This document shows, piece after piece, positions 26,571 to 39,439 of a stretch of 64,000 nucleotides of DNA. This DNA comes from Spirodela intermedia. Lineage: Eukaryota; Streptophyta; Magnoliopsida; Alismatales; Araceae. Below the pieces are notes generated by a model. It was given only the letters and a program-made list of their open reading frames with translations, did no database searches and had not been told where the DNA came from. How positions within the stretch are numbered: position 1 is the first letter of the stretch; each line of letters opens with the position of its first letter. The stretch is from assembly GCA_902729315.2 (NCBI GenBank), contig LR746272.1, positions 868,001-932,000 of the forward strand. Direction: 5' to 3'. Position numbers and translations under genes: made by a program.

Positions 26571-27681
26571 GTTCATCCAGGATTTAATTAATTTATCCTG
26601 CTAGATAGATGATATCAAATTGGGTCTATTCATACTTATTTTATTCATTCTTCTGTTTTCTATTTTGCAAATGATGGGTAACCGTGTAAACAAGTGAAGA
26701 GCACGTGACGTCCTCACCGAGAAATGAGGAATTAAGAGCGATCGCAGTCACCATTGTCCCCAATGGGCTCTTATTTATTAATTCCCACCTTGTAGAAGAA
26801 TTAGTTTGCTAGGATCTTTATTCTACGGAAGATTCACACACATAGATATAAACTTTAGAAGCATATGAAGCATTAGTTTTCCAACTGAAAGGTAGGGCCG
26901 TAGTACTATTGAGCGTTGCCTTTTCTAACAATAAGAAAATATTCTCAGAATATAAAAAAAAAGAGTACTGACAACTCAAACCTACTTACTTTCCCAAGAT
27001 TCATCCCCAAGAAACGTATGTTCATACTAGTCATTCTTCCAAATGTTTTCGGGTTCCATCTTCGTCTTTCGTGCATCCACTTGTCAAACAGCAACCTTAG
27101 TCTACACTGCAGTCTTTCTGAGGCCTCCAGAGGCTCTCAATATATTCATGCTCTCTTAACAAGCCGTCGTCAGTCGGTTGCACTTGCTTCCTTCTCGTAC
27201 AGCATCTTCATTTCTTACAATACTATTTTGCATAGCCATAAATTGCTCACTATAATTCGGCCGGAGGACGTGCGACCTCCACATTGGACCAAAAAACCCC
27301 GATTTTTTACTCATGACCAAGTGCCACATGGACGCTTACTCTAATTCTTTGTTGGGAACTCTCCGACCGTAATGGACAGCAACAAACGGATAGGGTAAAT
27401 CCTGGCCGCCTAGGGTTAAGGGTCTTCATTCATAAGATGATGAACATAAAACTGGTATGGACCCGATCCCTGTTGTTCTCATATTACTCTGCTTCGAGAT
27501 TGCACCTCATTGCTTCTCCTCAATTGAGTGCTCTCTCTGGTCACGCCTTCAAAGTTATCGTCCGGACCCTATATGGAAGTATGTGCGTTTCTCCTGGTTG
27601 TAAATATTTGGAGGAAATTATCTGACTGGATGAAAGGCATTATTGTTTTAGGCGACAAAGGAAGTGACGATTTTTGATAGA

Positions 27682-27740
27682 GGGAGAGAGAGGACGAGAG
27701 AGCGAGAGCGAGAGCGAGAGAGAGAGAGAGAGAGAGAGAG
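27682..27740. repeat. (GA)n microsatellite, interrupted
   Basis: GAGAGCGAGAGCGAGAG grading into pure GA. Confidence 0.9.
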
Positions 27741-28154
27741 CACTGCATGTCGTCATCGTCTTCTACACTGCTATTTCTACTTGATAGAAATCGGGTTTCA
27801 TAAGTTAATTACATACTCTGCATTCTAAAGGGTCGGCATTCATTTTGACACAATTATATTGAACTAAAGAATAAGATATTGACCATGGAGGCAACATAGA
27901 ACACGTTCATCACAACATAAATACATATTAGCTACAATTTCAATTTATATAAGCAAAATTTACTTTAATATGATTCTCAAAATTATCTTATGAAATAATC
28001 ATATTGTCAAGAGACGTTCTCGACTAAGTATTCAAGTTTCTTGACCCATCAATCCATTTGATCCTGGGAGAAGAGACAAACAGACGAGTGTGAAAATATG
28101 GGGACCTATTAAAACCCCGACTTAGGAAGGGGGAGACAGGTTTGTCCTCAAGTT

Positions 28155-28350
28155 GAAGAAATGGCTCTAGCACGGATCCCTTAACCCTGCACATCCCTGT
28201 CCATGGCGAGTATGAAAACATGGGGGATGCATGAAGACCACCCTCAGATGAAGAATGAGATGCTCCGTTCTGGAAGAGCCAGAAATGGCTCCGTCATGGA
28301 TCTCTTCGGAACCCACATCCTTAGTCATGGCGACCACGAAAACGTGGGAC
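28155..28350. repeat. Short diverged duplication, about 124-bp spacing
   Basis: Blocks at about 28155-28225 and 28279-28350 share the order ATGGCTC, TGGATCTC/CGGATCCC, CATGGCGA and GAAAAC-TGGG. Confidence 0.65.
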
Positions 28351-28802
28351 TTTTCTTGAGAAATCCGGCAGAAGTGGGAAATAAAAAGAGGAAGAGGAGA
28401 CTGGATGTCCGCAGGAAAAGCTGTAGATCCACTATGGATCTCTTTACCTGCAGCCTTATCCATCCTCTGAGATTCTATCCTATGCTGTTTTCGAAAGTAA
28501 GGGCTGCAATAGCCTCTCCGTAGCACGTCTGAACCCACAGAAGGGCCTCGGGAAAACGATACAGTTCCGTGAATCGACGTGGGAAAGCAATTAACTGGGC
28601 ATTTAGGAGCGGGTTGATAACATGTTCGAATTGGAATGTGCTTTTAGAACCTAGCGTTACGAGTTTGATAATCTCGGAACTGAGAGTCCCCATGAAAGTC
28701 CCCGATAGGGATAAATTTGGATAAAATCGATTAACTTATTCGAAGAAAATAGTATGATAACTTTCCTCGCAGTTATCAGACTGAAAACTAAGTTTAACCT
28801 AT

Positions 28803-28806
28803 GAGC

Positions 28807-28882
<76 letters not shown>

Positions 28883-28893
28883 GAGAGAGAGAG
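28803..28893. repeat. (GA)n microsatellite, about 90 bp
   Basis: A nearly pure GA run ending in GGGGGAGAGAGAGAG. Confidence 0.96.
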
Positions 28894-29934
28894 TTATCAA
28901 AGTTAAAGTCGGATAAATTAGAGGCGAGGTTAACCTAGTCCATCCTAACAGGTTCTGGAACGACCCTAATAAGTTACACAGTAAGACGAGGCCGCGCTTG
29001 CGCGAGGCACGTGAGAAAGTATAAAATACTAGTTAAATAATTTCCCTATGAAGGGATTGTAACATAGGGTGGTCTTTCAGCTGTCCGTCAACTGACGCGG
29101 ACTGAAGACATCGCCGGCGGAGACACGGGGAGAATGAGATGCCGTCAGATCGTGTGGGACTTGGGACCGCCGCAGTCAGCTCATGGCTTTCCACGAGCCT
29201 TCCATCGCCATACCTCCTGCAGCAATTTCATGAATGGCATGTGGGGACCAGACCAAAGGGAATGGTCTACGTCAAAAAAGAATCTCCACGACAACGATCT
29301 CAATAAACAGAGCCTTTTGATCAATCATTATTTCTTCCTTGAATTAATTTTCATTTAATCAAACTACTTATTACGTTGTCACTGGAGACAAGTTAGCTGA
29401 TTTAATGATGTAATAAATGGGGAGAGATTGCTCCCTTCTTGAGAACGTCTATGATAGAAATGAGCATATGATGATTAGTAAATTTATTTTCGATACTTTA
29501 TTTGACAAGAAGAGATCAAATTTGGTTTTATATATACCAGTAATTGCCTACTTATTTGAATGTATATCTTTCATCGTAAGATTCATAGAAATAGTTGTTC
29601 TACGATATTTTTTATCTTGACATATTGTTTAATAATTCTTTTATTAGACAATATTATTGAACATAATTTGAACCGACTCGGCTGAGTCTTGTTGACGCCG
29701 AAAATGCAGATGCCTTAGAATCAGTGACGTATAACTTCTCCATTTCGTCGTGACATTTCTCAAATAATTGAAATATTTTATAGCAGAAGATCCTGAACTA
29801 GAAATCTCTGTAGCCCAACCTTCGAAACCATTGTTTTTACTTTTATCAGACATCCGCGTCTATCAATCGAAAGAAAATGGTGATTATCTCCCAAACTGGT
29901 AAATTAAAATTTCTGTTGGAAGTCAGAAATAACG

Positions 29935-30302
29935 GTAACAATATAATTTTTTTAGACAACCCATTCTTCATTCTCACTCATCAAATAGCCTACGAGGGAG
30001 CCGAAGCCCCACAAAACTCGATAAAAATATCAATGGTTTTATAAATTGGTATCATATAGATTTCAGAATAGTAACCAGAGGATGGGAAGAGCTACAATTC
30101 CCCCTCAAAATGAATGTCATAAATAGCAGCAAAAGTATATTTTTTTTAGAAAAACCTTTCTTCTTTCTCACTCAAATAGCCTATGAGGGCGCCAAAGTTC
30201 CACAATAGACGATAAAAATATAATGCTTCTATAAATATGTCTCATCTAGATTTCAGAATAGAACCCATCCGATGGGAAGAGCTACAACTCCCCCATAAAA
30301 TG
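29935..30302. repeat. Tandem duplication, about 190-bp period
   Basis: TCAAATAGCCTA(C/T)GAGGG recurs at 29981 and 30172, and TTTCAGAATAG at 30061 and 30251. Each unit ends with GATGGGAAGAGCTACAA. Confidence 0.85.
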
Positions 30303-32664
30303 AATCTTTATTATGGCATCGAGGTCACCGTTTCGCCATTGGTCGACATCAAACGATGAAGATTGTTGAAGCAACCTGTCCTTCGCAACGTCTTGCACTG
30401 AAAGATTTAAATTCAATTGGTTGGAGAAAGGTGGCCTTTTGAATGTAGCCTCCGTCTTTTTCAGCTTTACGTTGGAAAAACAGCTGTGGAATTCAACAAG
30501 GTTGCCATCAGCCTTAGTTGCATGAGCATAGAGAGAGCTGACACTGAAGGTTGAAATGAAGCAGGATAATTTGCTTATCCTAATTTTTTTGTTCATATAG
30601 TATCAAATTGTTCGAAAAATTCTTAAATAGTTTGTCTAAAATCCTTTATCCGTTTGGCTTATATACTATTTTATTAATCCAGTCAGTAGGCCTTTTTCTT
30701 CAAAAACATATCTAATAATTAGTAACTCAAGAGAAAAAATGGTTGTCCTGGATCTAAACTTGTTTGATCTAAAAAGGAATGCATGATAAAATAATACAAG
30801 AATATTTGCATAATCTAATAGACAGAACGTCCTACGAGTTGACGTGGTAATATGGATTATTAAATATGAAGAGATATGTATAGATGGGGATAAGAATCTT
30901 CTTCAGACTATGTTCAAGGCAGATGACTCTCAAGAGTCCTAAATCGAACCCTTGTTTTGGAACTGTATTCTTTTCTCAGTTCGTGAAAGCTCAATCTAAG
31001 CCCGGTTGCATTCGTCGTCGGAGCTTCAAATTGAATGGGTAGCATCAGTCTCACCTTAGCAGGCCAAAACACCATGTTAACGTTGAGTTGAACCAGCTCG
31101 ACTCAGAAAGGCCTAGATGCAGAACCCGTTCTTATCTAACCACCCAACCCAAGTCTTGGCGGGGGCCGATTGATACCCATCTAATTGGCTGCACCCCATC
31201 TGAATTCCATGTCCAAATCATCGCAGGGGCCAATTGATACCCAGCTGCACCCCACCCCCCATCCCACCAACTCTCGCCACAGCCAACACATCTCTTCCGC
31301 TCTTGGCCACATCATGTCGACCGAGATCCAGTTAGATCCCTCGTAGACACGTGTCAGGGGGATGAAAGTTTTGGCAGGAATATGAAACGTTGAGAGATGC
31401 CCCACCAGGGAGGCTAATGAGTTTGTTTATCGCATGCATTCACCAAACATGTTAGGTACAGAATTATTTAATAATATACCCATGAAGACATCTATATTGT
31501 AACATCGTTTCTACCATCCACTCAACCAAACATCTATATTTCTACTGTTTATCGCTACTTGCACGGTTTTTCCTTGATGGTTCATTGACGATTAAATTTT
31601 CCCACGTTATATTCGCCAAGTTTCCCTTGGACCGGGTGTCACGACCCCAGAAAACACCTGGGCTCTCCGAGCCCTCCTCCAGGCTCAAGGTACATTTTAC
31701 CAGGTCTGGCCAAGATCCACATAGTAAACTGGAAAAGATGATTCGGGCTTGACCCATTTCCGCCAAGCTGATGAATATATTGCCTACTGCATTTAGATGA
31801 TATAAATTTCATGCGAACGACCGGGAGGATTTGCAGTAGAAAAAAGAGCCTTGGACTTCTCGGTCAGATCATTTTAAAGTTCTACAAAAAGTGACTAGGC
31901 TAGTTCGGATGTATTTTTGCTTTCCGATCTAGTTTTTTAAATTTAAGCCCTCCGAGGGGTTGGTCAGCACAGTTATACCCCTTTACTGAAAATATTCCTG
32001 ATTTTTATATTTTTCGGCAATACCAGGCTTCGATCGCGAAATGTAGGGAACCCTCGCGTGGGAAGGAAACGTTTCGTGTGGCCACAACCAATTAAGAGCA
32101 TTGGGCCATTTATGCTAGAATTACGGTAACACCAGAATATTAGGGTATGAATATTTACTAGAAACTTTACTTTGATTAGCTCGTACTATATTCCTTAATT
32201 AAACTCAATATAATTTGAGCATGAAATTGTCACCCAGCCCTCATCTCGGAATGTTCTCTTGATGCACGTCATCGATAACGCGCTACCAACTCGTCAAAGA
32301 TGGTGGGCATGCTTGGAACTCGTGATCTTTCTCATTTCCGAAATCGCCTGTATTTTGGAATACCTTTTGGAAAACGGCACGCGACAATGATTGATAATGG
32401 AAAGAGAAAGACCGCGTCAAGTACGTATGAATGTGTGAGAGAGTGAGAGAATCGGCACGTCTTCTTGAAGTTTCCATAGCCAACTGCGGTAACAAAAACC
32501 ACGGGGCGCTGAGAGAGAGAGAGAGGAGGAAAGGTTGGTTGGGATGAAGCAAACGGGTTGAAGGGTTGATGAGGAGTACTTGAAAGAATGCCCAGTCGTA
32601 AGAGGAGATCACCCTTTTGACGAGCATATATCGTATAAAAGTATGGTCCATGATCACACGCAGG

Positions 32665-32689
32665 CAGAGAGAGAGAGAGAGAGAGAGAG
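32665..32689. repeat. (GA)n microsatellite
   Basis: A short GA run upstream of the second MYB gene. Confidence 0.9.
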
Positions 32690-33008
32690 CCAACTCATGA
32701 CATGGTGAATCGCCCGCGGAAGAAGGGTTAAGTAGAAATGGCTGTCGAGATTTCACTAGTTCAAGAAGCGGACACGGACAGCTAACAGTCAAAATTATGG
32801 TGTAAAGACTAATAATGATCTCTCTCTGATGAAGGGGAGAGAGATATCCATTTTACTGTTTCTGCACCATCCAACAAACCCTCCTCCGCACGTTTCAAGA
32901 ATAATAATATATTGGTGTCCCATAATCGAGATCGATGACCCCGAGTGGTGTCCGTTTATTACCACTTCTGTTCATGCGGAAGAGAGGTGGCTATAACGTA
33001 GGAGAGTG

Positions 33009-33052
33009 AGCGAGCGGGCAAGCGAGCGAGCAAGCGAGAGAGAGAGAGAGAG
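33009..33052 (+). repeat. GCGA/GA tract in the MYB leader, ending at the start codon
   Basis: An (AGCG)n-like tract grades into (GA)n and runs directly into the ATG at 33053. The purine-only tract therefore forms the immediate upstream context of translation start. Confidence 0.85.
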
Positions 33053-34304
33053 ATGGGGAGGAGGCCTTGCTGCTCCAAGGTGGGGCTCAACAGAGGAGCG
33101 TGGTCTGCGCAGGAAGACAAGATCCTGACCGACTACGTCCAGACTCATGGCGAAGGCAAATGGAGAGACCTCCCCGAGAAAGCTGGTACGTATGATGGTC
33201 CAAACGAAACCCTGAAATGGAGAACCTATGTGGCATGAGGTCCTCTTACTTCATCCTCTCAGGAATCTCCGATACTAATCTACATTCGACGGTGCTCCTT
33301 CCAAATCGTTATCGATAATTCGGCATTATTTTTCCGAAAAATGATTCAAAATAAAGAAGATTATGGAAAGAAATCGTAGTTTTGACCTTGGAATGACTTC
33401 AAGGATTGAAACGATGCGGGAAGAGCTGCCGCCTTCGGTGGCTGAACTATCTCCGACCCGACATCAAGAGGGGGAACATCTCCGAGGACGAAGAGGACCT
33501 CATGATTAGACTCCACAAGCTCCTTGGAAACCGGTAATCTAGGCTCCCCTCTTACTTCCTTTAAGAGCAATCGCTGGGAGTCAGGTTATTGAAGAAAGCT
33601 GAATATTTACTCGCAGAATTCTTTTTGTTAGGTCGGCATTGGACTCTTCTAGTTCTTCATCAGGTTCTCCTTGAATACCGATATCTGACTCTCTCCGTTC
33701 TTGCAGATGGTCCCTCATAGCTGGAAGACTCCCCGGGAGGACTGACAACGAGATCAAGAACCACTGGAACACCAACCTCGGTAAGAGAGCGTCCCCATCG
33801 GTTTCCCCACAGCCAGATGCGAGAGAAATTCCCGAGAGCCTAAAGAGAAAAACATCGGCGGTGGGATCCACGCCTCTACTGGCTGCGTCAGCTCATGGGG
33901 TGATCCGGACTAAGGCCGTCAGGTGTACCAGGCCCCTCCTCTCAACGCCGGAGAATGCTCCGCCAATGGCTCCTCTGGCAGACAACGACGATGGCTTCCT
34001 AAACTTTCTGGGCGACTTCAACGTGGACGAGTTCATGCAGGGCTTCCGGGAAATCGACTTCCCTAACGACGATAATCTGAGCAGTGCAACGTCGTCTCCG
34101 CTACAGCAGCTCTTCCTGATCGGCGGAGAGGTTCTAGAAGGCTGTGGCGGCTCCCCGATCCAGCCAAGCTCAACCATGGACACGAGCCAGGCTTCAAAAC
34201 AAGAAGAGGGACTGCTGTGGGGGCGCTGCAGTGATGGGCATGGCTTCCCGGTCGAGCTAAGCCCCATCTTTCTTCCTGTCTCTGAGGATTTCTACTGGAA
34301 CTAA
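33053..34304 (+). CDS. TT2-like: R2R3-MYB, subgroup 5 (TT2-type), 286 aa
   Basis: Nuclear regulator related to the proanthocyanidin/anthocyanin MYBs that form MYB-bHLH-WD40 complexes. Exons are 33053-33185, 33404-33533 and 33707-34304 (TAA at 34302-34304), with introns of 218 and 173 bp in the same phases as the first MYB gene. It starts [18 protein letters not shown]2 and R3 are complete, and the bHLH signature reads [20 protein letters not shown]. The subgroup 5 motif VIRTKAVRC lies at residues 153-161, which is the key evidence for the TT2 type. The acidic C-terminal half ([13 protein letters not shown] and later) is probably the activation domain. The gene lies 7.5 kb downstream of its paralogue on the same strand. 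Confidence 0.94.
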
Positions 34305-35471
34305 AACTATATCAACTTGGTTGTTCAAGGAGATTCTCGATCCGTTAAATCAAATCGAATAATCCTGTATAAGCTGGCGTTGAGGGGCCTGCTTCATGTT
34401 GGGGAATTTGTCCGATGTGGACGCTGGTGCAAAGTGAATGAGGGAACTTCAATATTGGTCGTTCTCGGGTTAAACTCTTTGCTAAATAACACCCGTCCGT
34501 CAAATGTCAACTAGATATCCAAATGTCAACCGAGAACTACTGATAACATCGACCTATCATAATGCAATCGCGAGTCTGTTAGTACAGTCGATTTCCTTAG
34601 TGAGTGTGACCGGTCAGCCTCCTTCGGTCGTGCTGTCTAGCAGGCCATCAGTTGGAGACTATCTTGTAACGCTGACCACTCGGTCAATTCTACCTTTGCT
34701 TATACGGAAAATTTGAGGCCAAATGATATAACTATAATTTTTAAGAAGCTAGATAAATGAGCCATCGTCCCACTTAAAATCACATAGCAGCGTTTCAGAG
34801 CATAAAATCCATTTATTTTTTTAAAACATATTTATGATGATTGTGACCTATAGTCCGTGCTGTACCCCCTTGTTGGAGGAGATATTGCAAGGCTACCTGA
34901 TTAATAACATGCTATTTTTCTGACTGTTCGTGAAAGTATGCTATTAAACGACGAACTAAACCAATTTTAAAATGATCATGTGTTCTAGTCTTTAACTGGA
35001 TACTTTACTATGTCTTCTGGCATAAAAATATGGCCCAATACGTCATTCGAGAATTATCTTGCGAATTGATGAAACTTTATGAAAAATATATGGCCTGATT
35101 ATTGCGAAAGTAACTTCTTTTTTAAAAAATTGTCACGTTTTGGATGATTTGATGGTGTGCGTCAGCAGTGTCTCTAGTCATAAACTCAAATAAGATTACT
35201 TAAAACTTTAATAAGTATGATATGAACGAAAAAGCTGATTTTCATGCAATTACAAATGCAAACTAGTGGCCAATCAAATGCTCCGCCACTTATTGTCTAT
35301 TCTCTTATTTTCTACTCTCTCTCTCTCTCTATCTCTCTCTCACCTACTCTCACCAATCCGAATCTGACCTGGGAATCCATGTTACGCGGCCCCCTACCAG
35401 GAGAAATGCCTGAACAATAATTTACTGCAGTGAGTGAGTGAGTGTGTGTAAGAGAGAGGGAGAGAGAGAGA

Positions 35472-35559
<88 letters not shown>

Positions 35560-37062
35560 GAGAGAGACACTTTGGGTGTAAAGAATGATAACCACATTGT
35601 AAGGAAAATTGATGGCAAGACCTGCCTAAAACTGAACAGATCTTCACTGTGCAATTAAAGTTCGTCTCCCTTTTCTCTCGTGGGGTTCAGTTTCTGGCAC
35701 ATGTAGGCACATATTAATGTTGCCAACGATATACAAAACAATGGCTTTCAGAGGCCCACCTAACACAAACATGACTTGAACGACCGTCGGGTGGGGGAAG
35801 GGGGTGGGCGCCCGGTTTGGCGTACAGTACTGATCCGAAAGAGGCGGATCTCCGTGAGAGTTCCGGTCAGCTCGTTTTCTCCAACTTCATAGATCCCATT
35901 CAAGCCCACCAATGCTAAGTGGTTTCATGATCGTACCATGGCATAAATGTGAGAAATTAGATGTGCAAATCATATTGACTTCAAATATTTAGAGCATTTA
36001 GTGTCTCTTGGTGGCATTATCTGCAACATATTCTGAAATTTCTTCCCCCCCTGCCAGATGAAGTATTAAAGATGGAGATTGGCAACTGAAACTCTTGAGG
36101 AATAAACATGGTCAACTAAGTTAATGGCTATGGTTCCTCTTTCTAATGATCCTGGTTCCATAACTTCTATAAACGTGGCAAAAACAAAATTCATATGTTC
36201 ACAAACTTTTCCAATTTTGGGTGCTTCAAGACTTTTTCAATGGGAGTTTCTGTACCCCTTTTCTTTTTTTGTGACCAATCTATTTACTTCCACAGTTTTT
36301 ATCAACTTATTTTGTTTCTCTCTCTCTCTCTCTCTCATCCCATTTTTAGATAGATATTCAGACATTATACCCTTGGTAAGACTTCATTATAGGGGATAAA
36401 TCATAGGTTGATCGAGCACCTAGAGAAGCGTACGTAGCACCCATTATGGCATGACCTTCGGTAATTAGGTTAACCATGGATGATGATGAAGAGTGGGGTC
36501 AGAGTGAATACTTACAACGCACTGTTGAGAAAGGAAACTACTCACATAATACGTAATTTTGGCCACTAATGTACAAATTAATCAGGTGAGAGAAAACATG
36601 AGACGATAAAGTTACGAAAAATAAAATAAAACCTTCCCAACTTCGAGAAAGAAGATGATTCATAATTGATGTAGATGAGCATCTTATAGGTTAATGTGGA
36701 CGTATGGACTCCCACCGGATGATTTTATCAGGCGCTTACTTGGTTCTAAGTTAAGCCTTATCTCCCTATAAGTTAAATAATAGTATTCAAAGATAAAATA
36801 ATCACATATTTTTACGATCCGAGAGTCTAGGATTCGTGGGAGAACATCCCTCCCCTCGCTTGCAAAACTCAAAGATTAGCGTAGAATGGCAGGCAGCAGT
36901 GCCAGAGACGAACACACACCAGACGCATTTTAACGTGGTCTAGTACAGATAATCGGACCGGGTTTACTATCCTTGTAAGAGGAACAAATACATTCGGGAA
37001 ATAGTCATTTAAATAATTCAATGGAAATTTAATTTGGAAGAGAGAAAAACCTTGTAAATAAT
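34305..37062. other. Intergenic, no gene supported
   Basis: The 3' flank of the second MYB gene and AT-rich spacer. It contains a large GA microsatellite (listed separately) and a short CT run near 36319-36337. Open frames of up to 111 codons arise mainly from the microsatellite. Confidence 0.5.
35443..35567. repeat. (GA)n microsatellite, about 120 bp
   Basis: A long GA run with a few GGG/AAA interruptions, preceded by a GAGT run (about 35432-35444). Confidence 0.96.
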
Positions 37063-37716
37063 TCAGCCTTCCAGGGGATCTGGGCAGCTCAGCGTGGGCA
37101 GGGGAGGGACGACGAAATCGACGGTAACCACGCTCTCCGCCGCCGAGCTTCCTTCAACCTCCAGCATCGGGAGCTCCTCCGAGCTCGGAAACGCCCAGAG
37201 AGACGCCACCGCGAAGCCATCCGCCCTCGCCGGCGAGAAGTTCTCCCCGCCGGTGACCTGCTCAACACCCCGGGACGAAGCTCCCGCTTCCCGGAGCGCC
37301 GCCGCCACCTCTGTCCTCTCCGCCGCCGCTGCCCCCTCCCTCAACCTCGCCAGCGTCACCCTAACGGCGGCGGAGGGCCTCAGCCCTACCTCCGTCGCCG
37401 TGTCGAGCTCCGCCACCCAGTCGACGGCCACGAGGCCCTCGCAGATCCCGGCGCCGAAGTCTCTCACCACTTCCAGGTGCGCCGGGTGGGTGGCGTAGGC
37501 GGCGAGGTCTGCCGCCGTGCGGTAGCGGCAATGCAGGGCGTGCGTGAACTGCAGCGGCCCCCGGCAGCGGAGGACGGCGGCGGCGGCGAGGTGGGCGACG
37601 ACTTCCAGCGCCGCCAAGGAGCGAAGCCCCTCCAACCAGGAAGCGACGGCAGCCGGATCAGCGCCGTCCTTAATGCGGAAGAGCACCACGTGTTCCACGA
37701 CGGAGGCCGGAGACAT
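37063..37716 (-). CDS. Stress-response A/B barrel (Dabb) domain protein, 217 aa
   Basis: Single-exon gene with ATG at 37714-37716 and TGA at 37063-37065. Residues 6-98 form a first Dabb domain, opening VEHVVLFRIKDG and containing the GPLQFTHALHCRYRT and THPAHLEVV blocks typical of the family. Residues about 113-208 form a second, more diverged Dabb-like half (RVTLARL... to VVTVDFVVP). Two-domain plant members of this length are known as UP3/DABB1-type proteins. Their ferredoxin-like beta-alpha-beta fold forms dimeric barrels, and they are linked to stress or pathogen responses, with no firmly assigned enzyme activity. The sequence is very GC-rich and rich in Ala. It is transcribed away from the ELF4-like gene. 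The family call is strong. The exact function is unknown. Confidence 0.9.
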   Translation of the reverse strand: MSPASVVEHVVLFRIKDGADPAAVASWLEGLRSLAALEVVAHLAAAAVLRCRGPLQFTHALHCRYRTAADLAAYATHPAHLEVVRDFGAGICEGLVAVDWVAELDTATEVGLRPSAAVRVTLARLREGAAAAERTEVAAALREAGASSRGVEQVTGGENFSPARADGFAVASLWAFPSSEELPMLEVEGSSAAESVVTVDFVVPPLPTLSCPDPLEG

Positions 37717-38640
37717 CTTCCTCTTCCTTCCTCTTCCTCCGTTCTTCGATTGGCGCGTTGACCGTCTGTCTATTTGGCCTCGTAATGGAAGTCTGGGGTC
37801 ATTTCAGTGGGCCCCGCCTGGCAAGATATTTCTCTGCAGCGTCTTGCGGATCACGGCAGAGGAGATCCGTGCGGATCCGACTTAACCCGTCTCTTTCGGT
37901 GGATTTATATCGGTCGATTCGGGCAAGACCGAGAAGAAGATCCGAAAAGTTGCCGTCACTCGCGCGGTGACCGTTCTCCGGCGACGAGGACGATGGGCGC
38001 CAGGAGGCCCACACACGTCACCTCAGTGCACAGCTTTACGTCATCTTTTTGTTTTTTTACCTCATTGTCTTTTCCATCGGTTTTTCTATTCCCTCTAATT
38101 AACCACCCCTCGATTATTATTATTATTATTAATATCAAACATTATTAAAGCTTAGGATGCTAATGACTTGATCAACGTTTACTAAACATGGGTTGTGGAA
38201 AACTGTTTATATTATATAAATATTTTTAGAGGAGAGAGAGAGAGGACAGCCACGTGGATATTTTTGGAAAAAATAATAAAGTGGGAAAATAAATGAGGAC
38301 GATTACGTGGTGTTTAGAACAGGAGGGAATAGAAGGATGAGGTGACCGTAATTTCGATACCGGGGGTAATTTAGGTATTTCTAGGATCAAATCACGTGAT
38401 GTGGATGACATGTAATGGGCCGGTGGAACAGTTGTTGCCGAAAATAGATATTTCCTAATATTTTATGCATGATTTCCGAAGGCGAGGACAATAATGTCCG
38501 AAGGCGGCCGACACCGTGGGCGCCGCCAGATCAGGGGATCCGATGATCTCGAGAACTGCGGCGCACCGCTGACGTGGCAATACCCGGCGCTGCGTAAAAT
38601 AGCAAATGGCTGCGGTTAAAGGAGCAGGTTTAATACCAGA
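37717..38640. other. Spacer between divergent Dabb and ELF4-like genes
   Basis: It includes the promoters of both genes. A TTA trinucleotide run lies near 38114-38132 and a short GA run near 38231-38245. No further coding exon was seen. Confidence 0.5.
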
Positions 38641-38741
38641 AAATCTACGCTAAAAAGCTCCGAAGAGTGAGAGAGAGAGAGAGAGGGGAGGAGAGAGAGG
38701 AGAGAGAGGAGAGAGAGTTCATGCCCCAGTCTAGCCCTCAG

Positions 38742-38781
<40 letters not shown>

Positions 38782-39439
38782 AGGCGCCTCCTGAAGGGTT
38801 TCGAGTTCCAGGAATCAGCGGCTCCAGCGTCGTGCAGCTAGGGTTCGATCGAAATGCCCGGATTGTGCGAGGTAAGCCCCCGGAGACGCGGAAAATGTCG
38901 GATTCGTGGGGTTTTCCCGGTCGCCGGAGAGGGGTTTCGGGGCGAGAATCCGGGGATCTTCTCTTCGCCTTCTAATCGGAGGGGTTTTGAGATTTCACGG
39001 CGAGATAGGGTTTCTCTCCTCCGATTTTTCGGCCGTAATTCTGCGATTTTCTCGGAGAAGCCCTCTGCTTTCTCTCTCCGTCTCAGCACCTTGGTGCCCC
39101 TTCGGTGTCCCCCCCCTTTCGGCCGTAACTCCTCTTTTTCTTCCTCCTCCCCGCCCCCTTTCTAATGGCGATGGGGTTCTCGGTTGAATGCCTGGAGCTT
39201 GATTGTTATTATGTCAGTACAGGCAATCCGCAGTCATCTGCTCGCTGGCCCCTTTTCTTCCTCGGCCATGGACAGTTAGTTCCCCCGTTTTCAGAAGCTC
39301 CACTGTCTCATCCCCCGGCGCGAGCATCTGGGTCCCCATGGATGGAACCCTAGAATTATCTCCTACCTCCTCTGGGTCTGAGCTCGGTCTTCTCCGTGGC
39401 AGGTCGGGTTCTGAGGGGGGGAGGCGCCTCCGGTGGAGG
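38641..39439 (+). promoter_or_regulatory. Leader/promoter region of the ELF4-like gene
   Basis: A GA tract (38669-38717) and CT tract (38746-38780) precede a GC-rich leader. An upstream ATG at 38854 opens six codons before a good splice donor (GAG then GTAAGC at 38872). Possible acceptors are GTACAG (ends 39223) and GTGGCAG (ends 39403). A 5' UTR intron with a short uORF is plausible but not proven. Confidence 0.45.

Larger units (their letters stand above)
25598..33052. other. Inter-MYB spacer, no complete gene seen
   Basis: About 7.4 kb between the two MYB genes. It includes an unexplained GC-rich island at about 26280-26570, microsatellites and small duplications (listed separately). Open frames up to 142 codons (26916-27344 +, 28167-28538 -, 30282-30596 -) lack recognisable domains and splice partners. 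A small duplication sharing GATTGATACCCA is seen near 31165-31260. Confidence 0.5.

Noticed and set aside
26916-27344. 142-codon open frame on the + strand
   Set aside because: No recognisable motif, ordinary AT-rich composition, and no splice partner or promoter evidence.
28167-28538. Overlapping open frames on both strands (123 and 106 codons)
   Set aside because: They coincide with a small duplicated block. Opposite-strand overlap and lack of domains argue against a gene.
35312-35654. Ser-Leu repeat proteins on the - strand
   Set aside because: Pure translation of the GA microsatellite.
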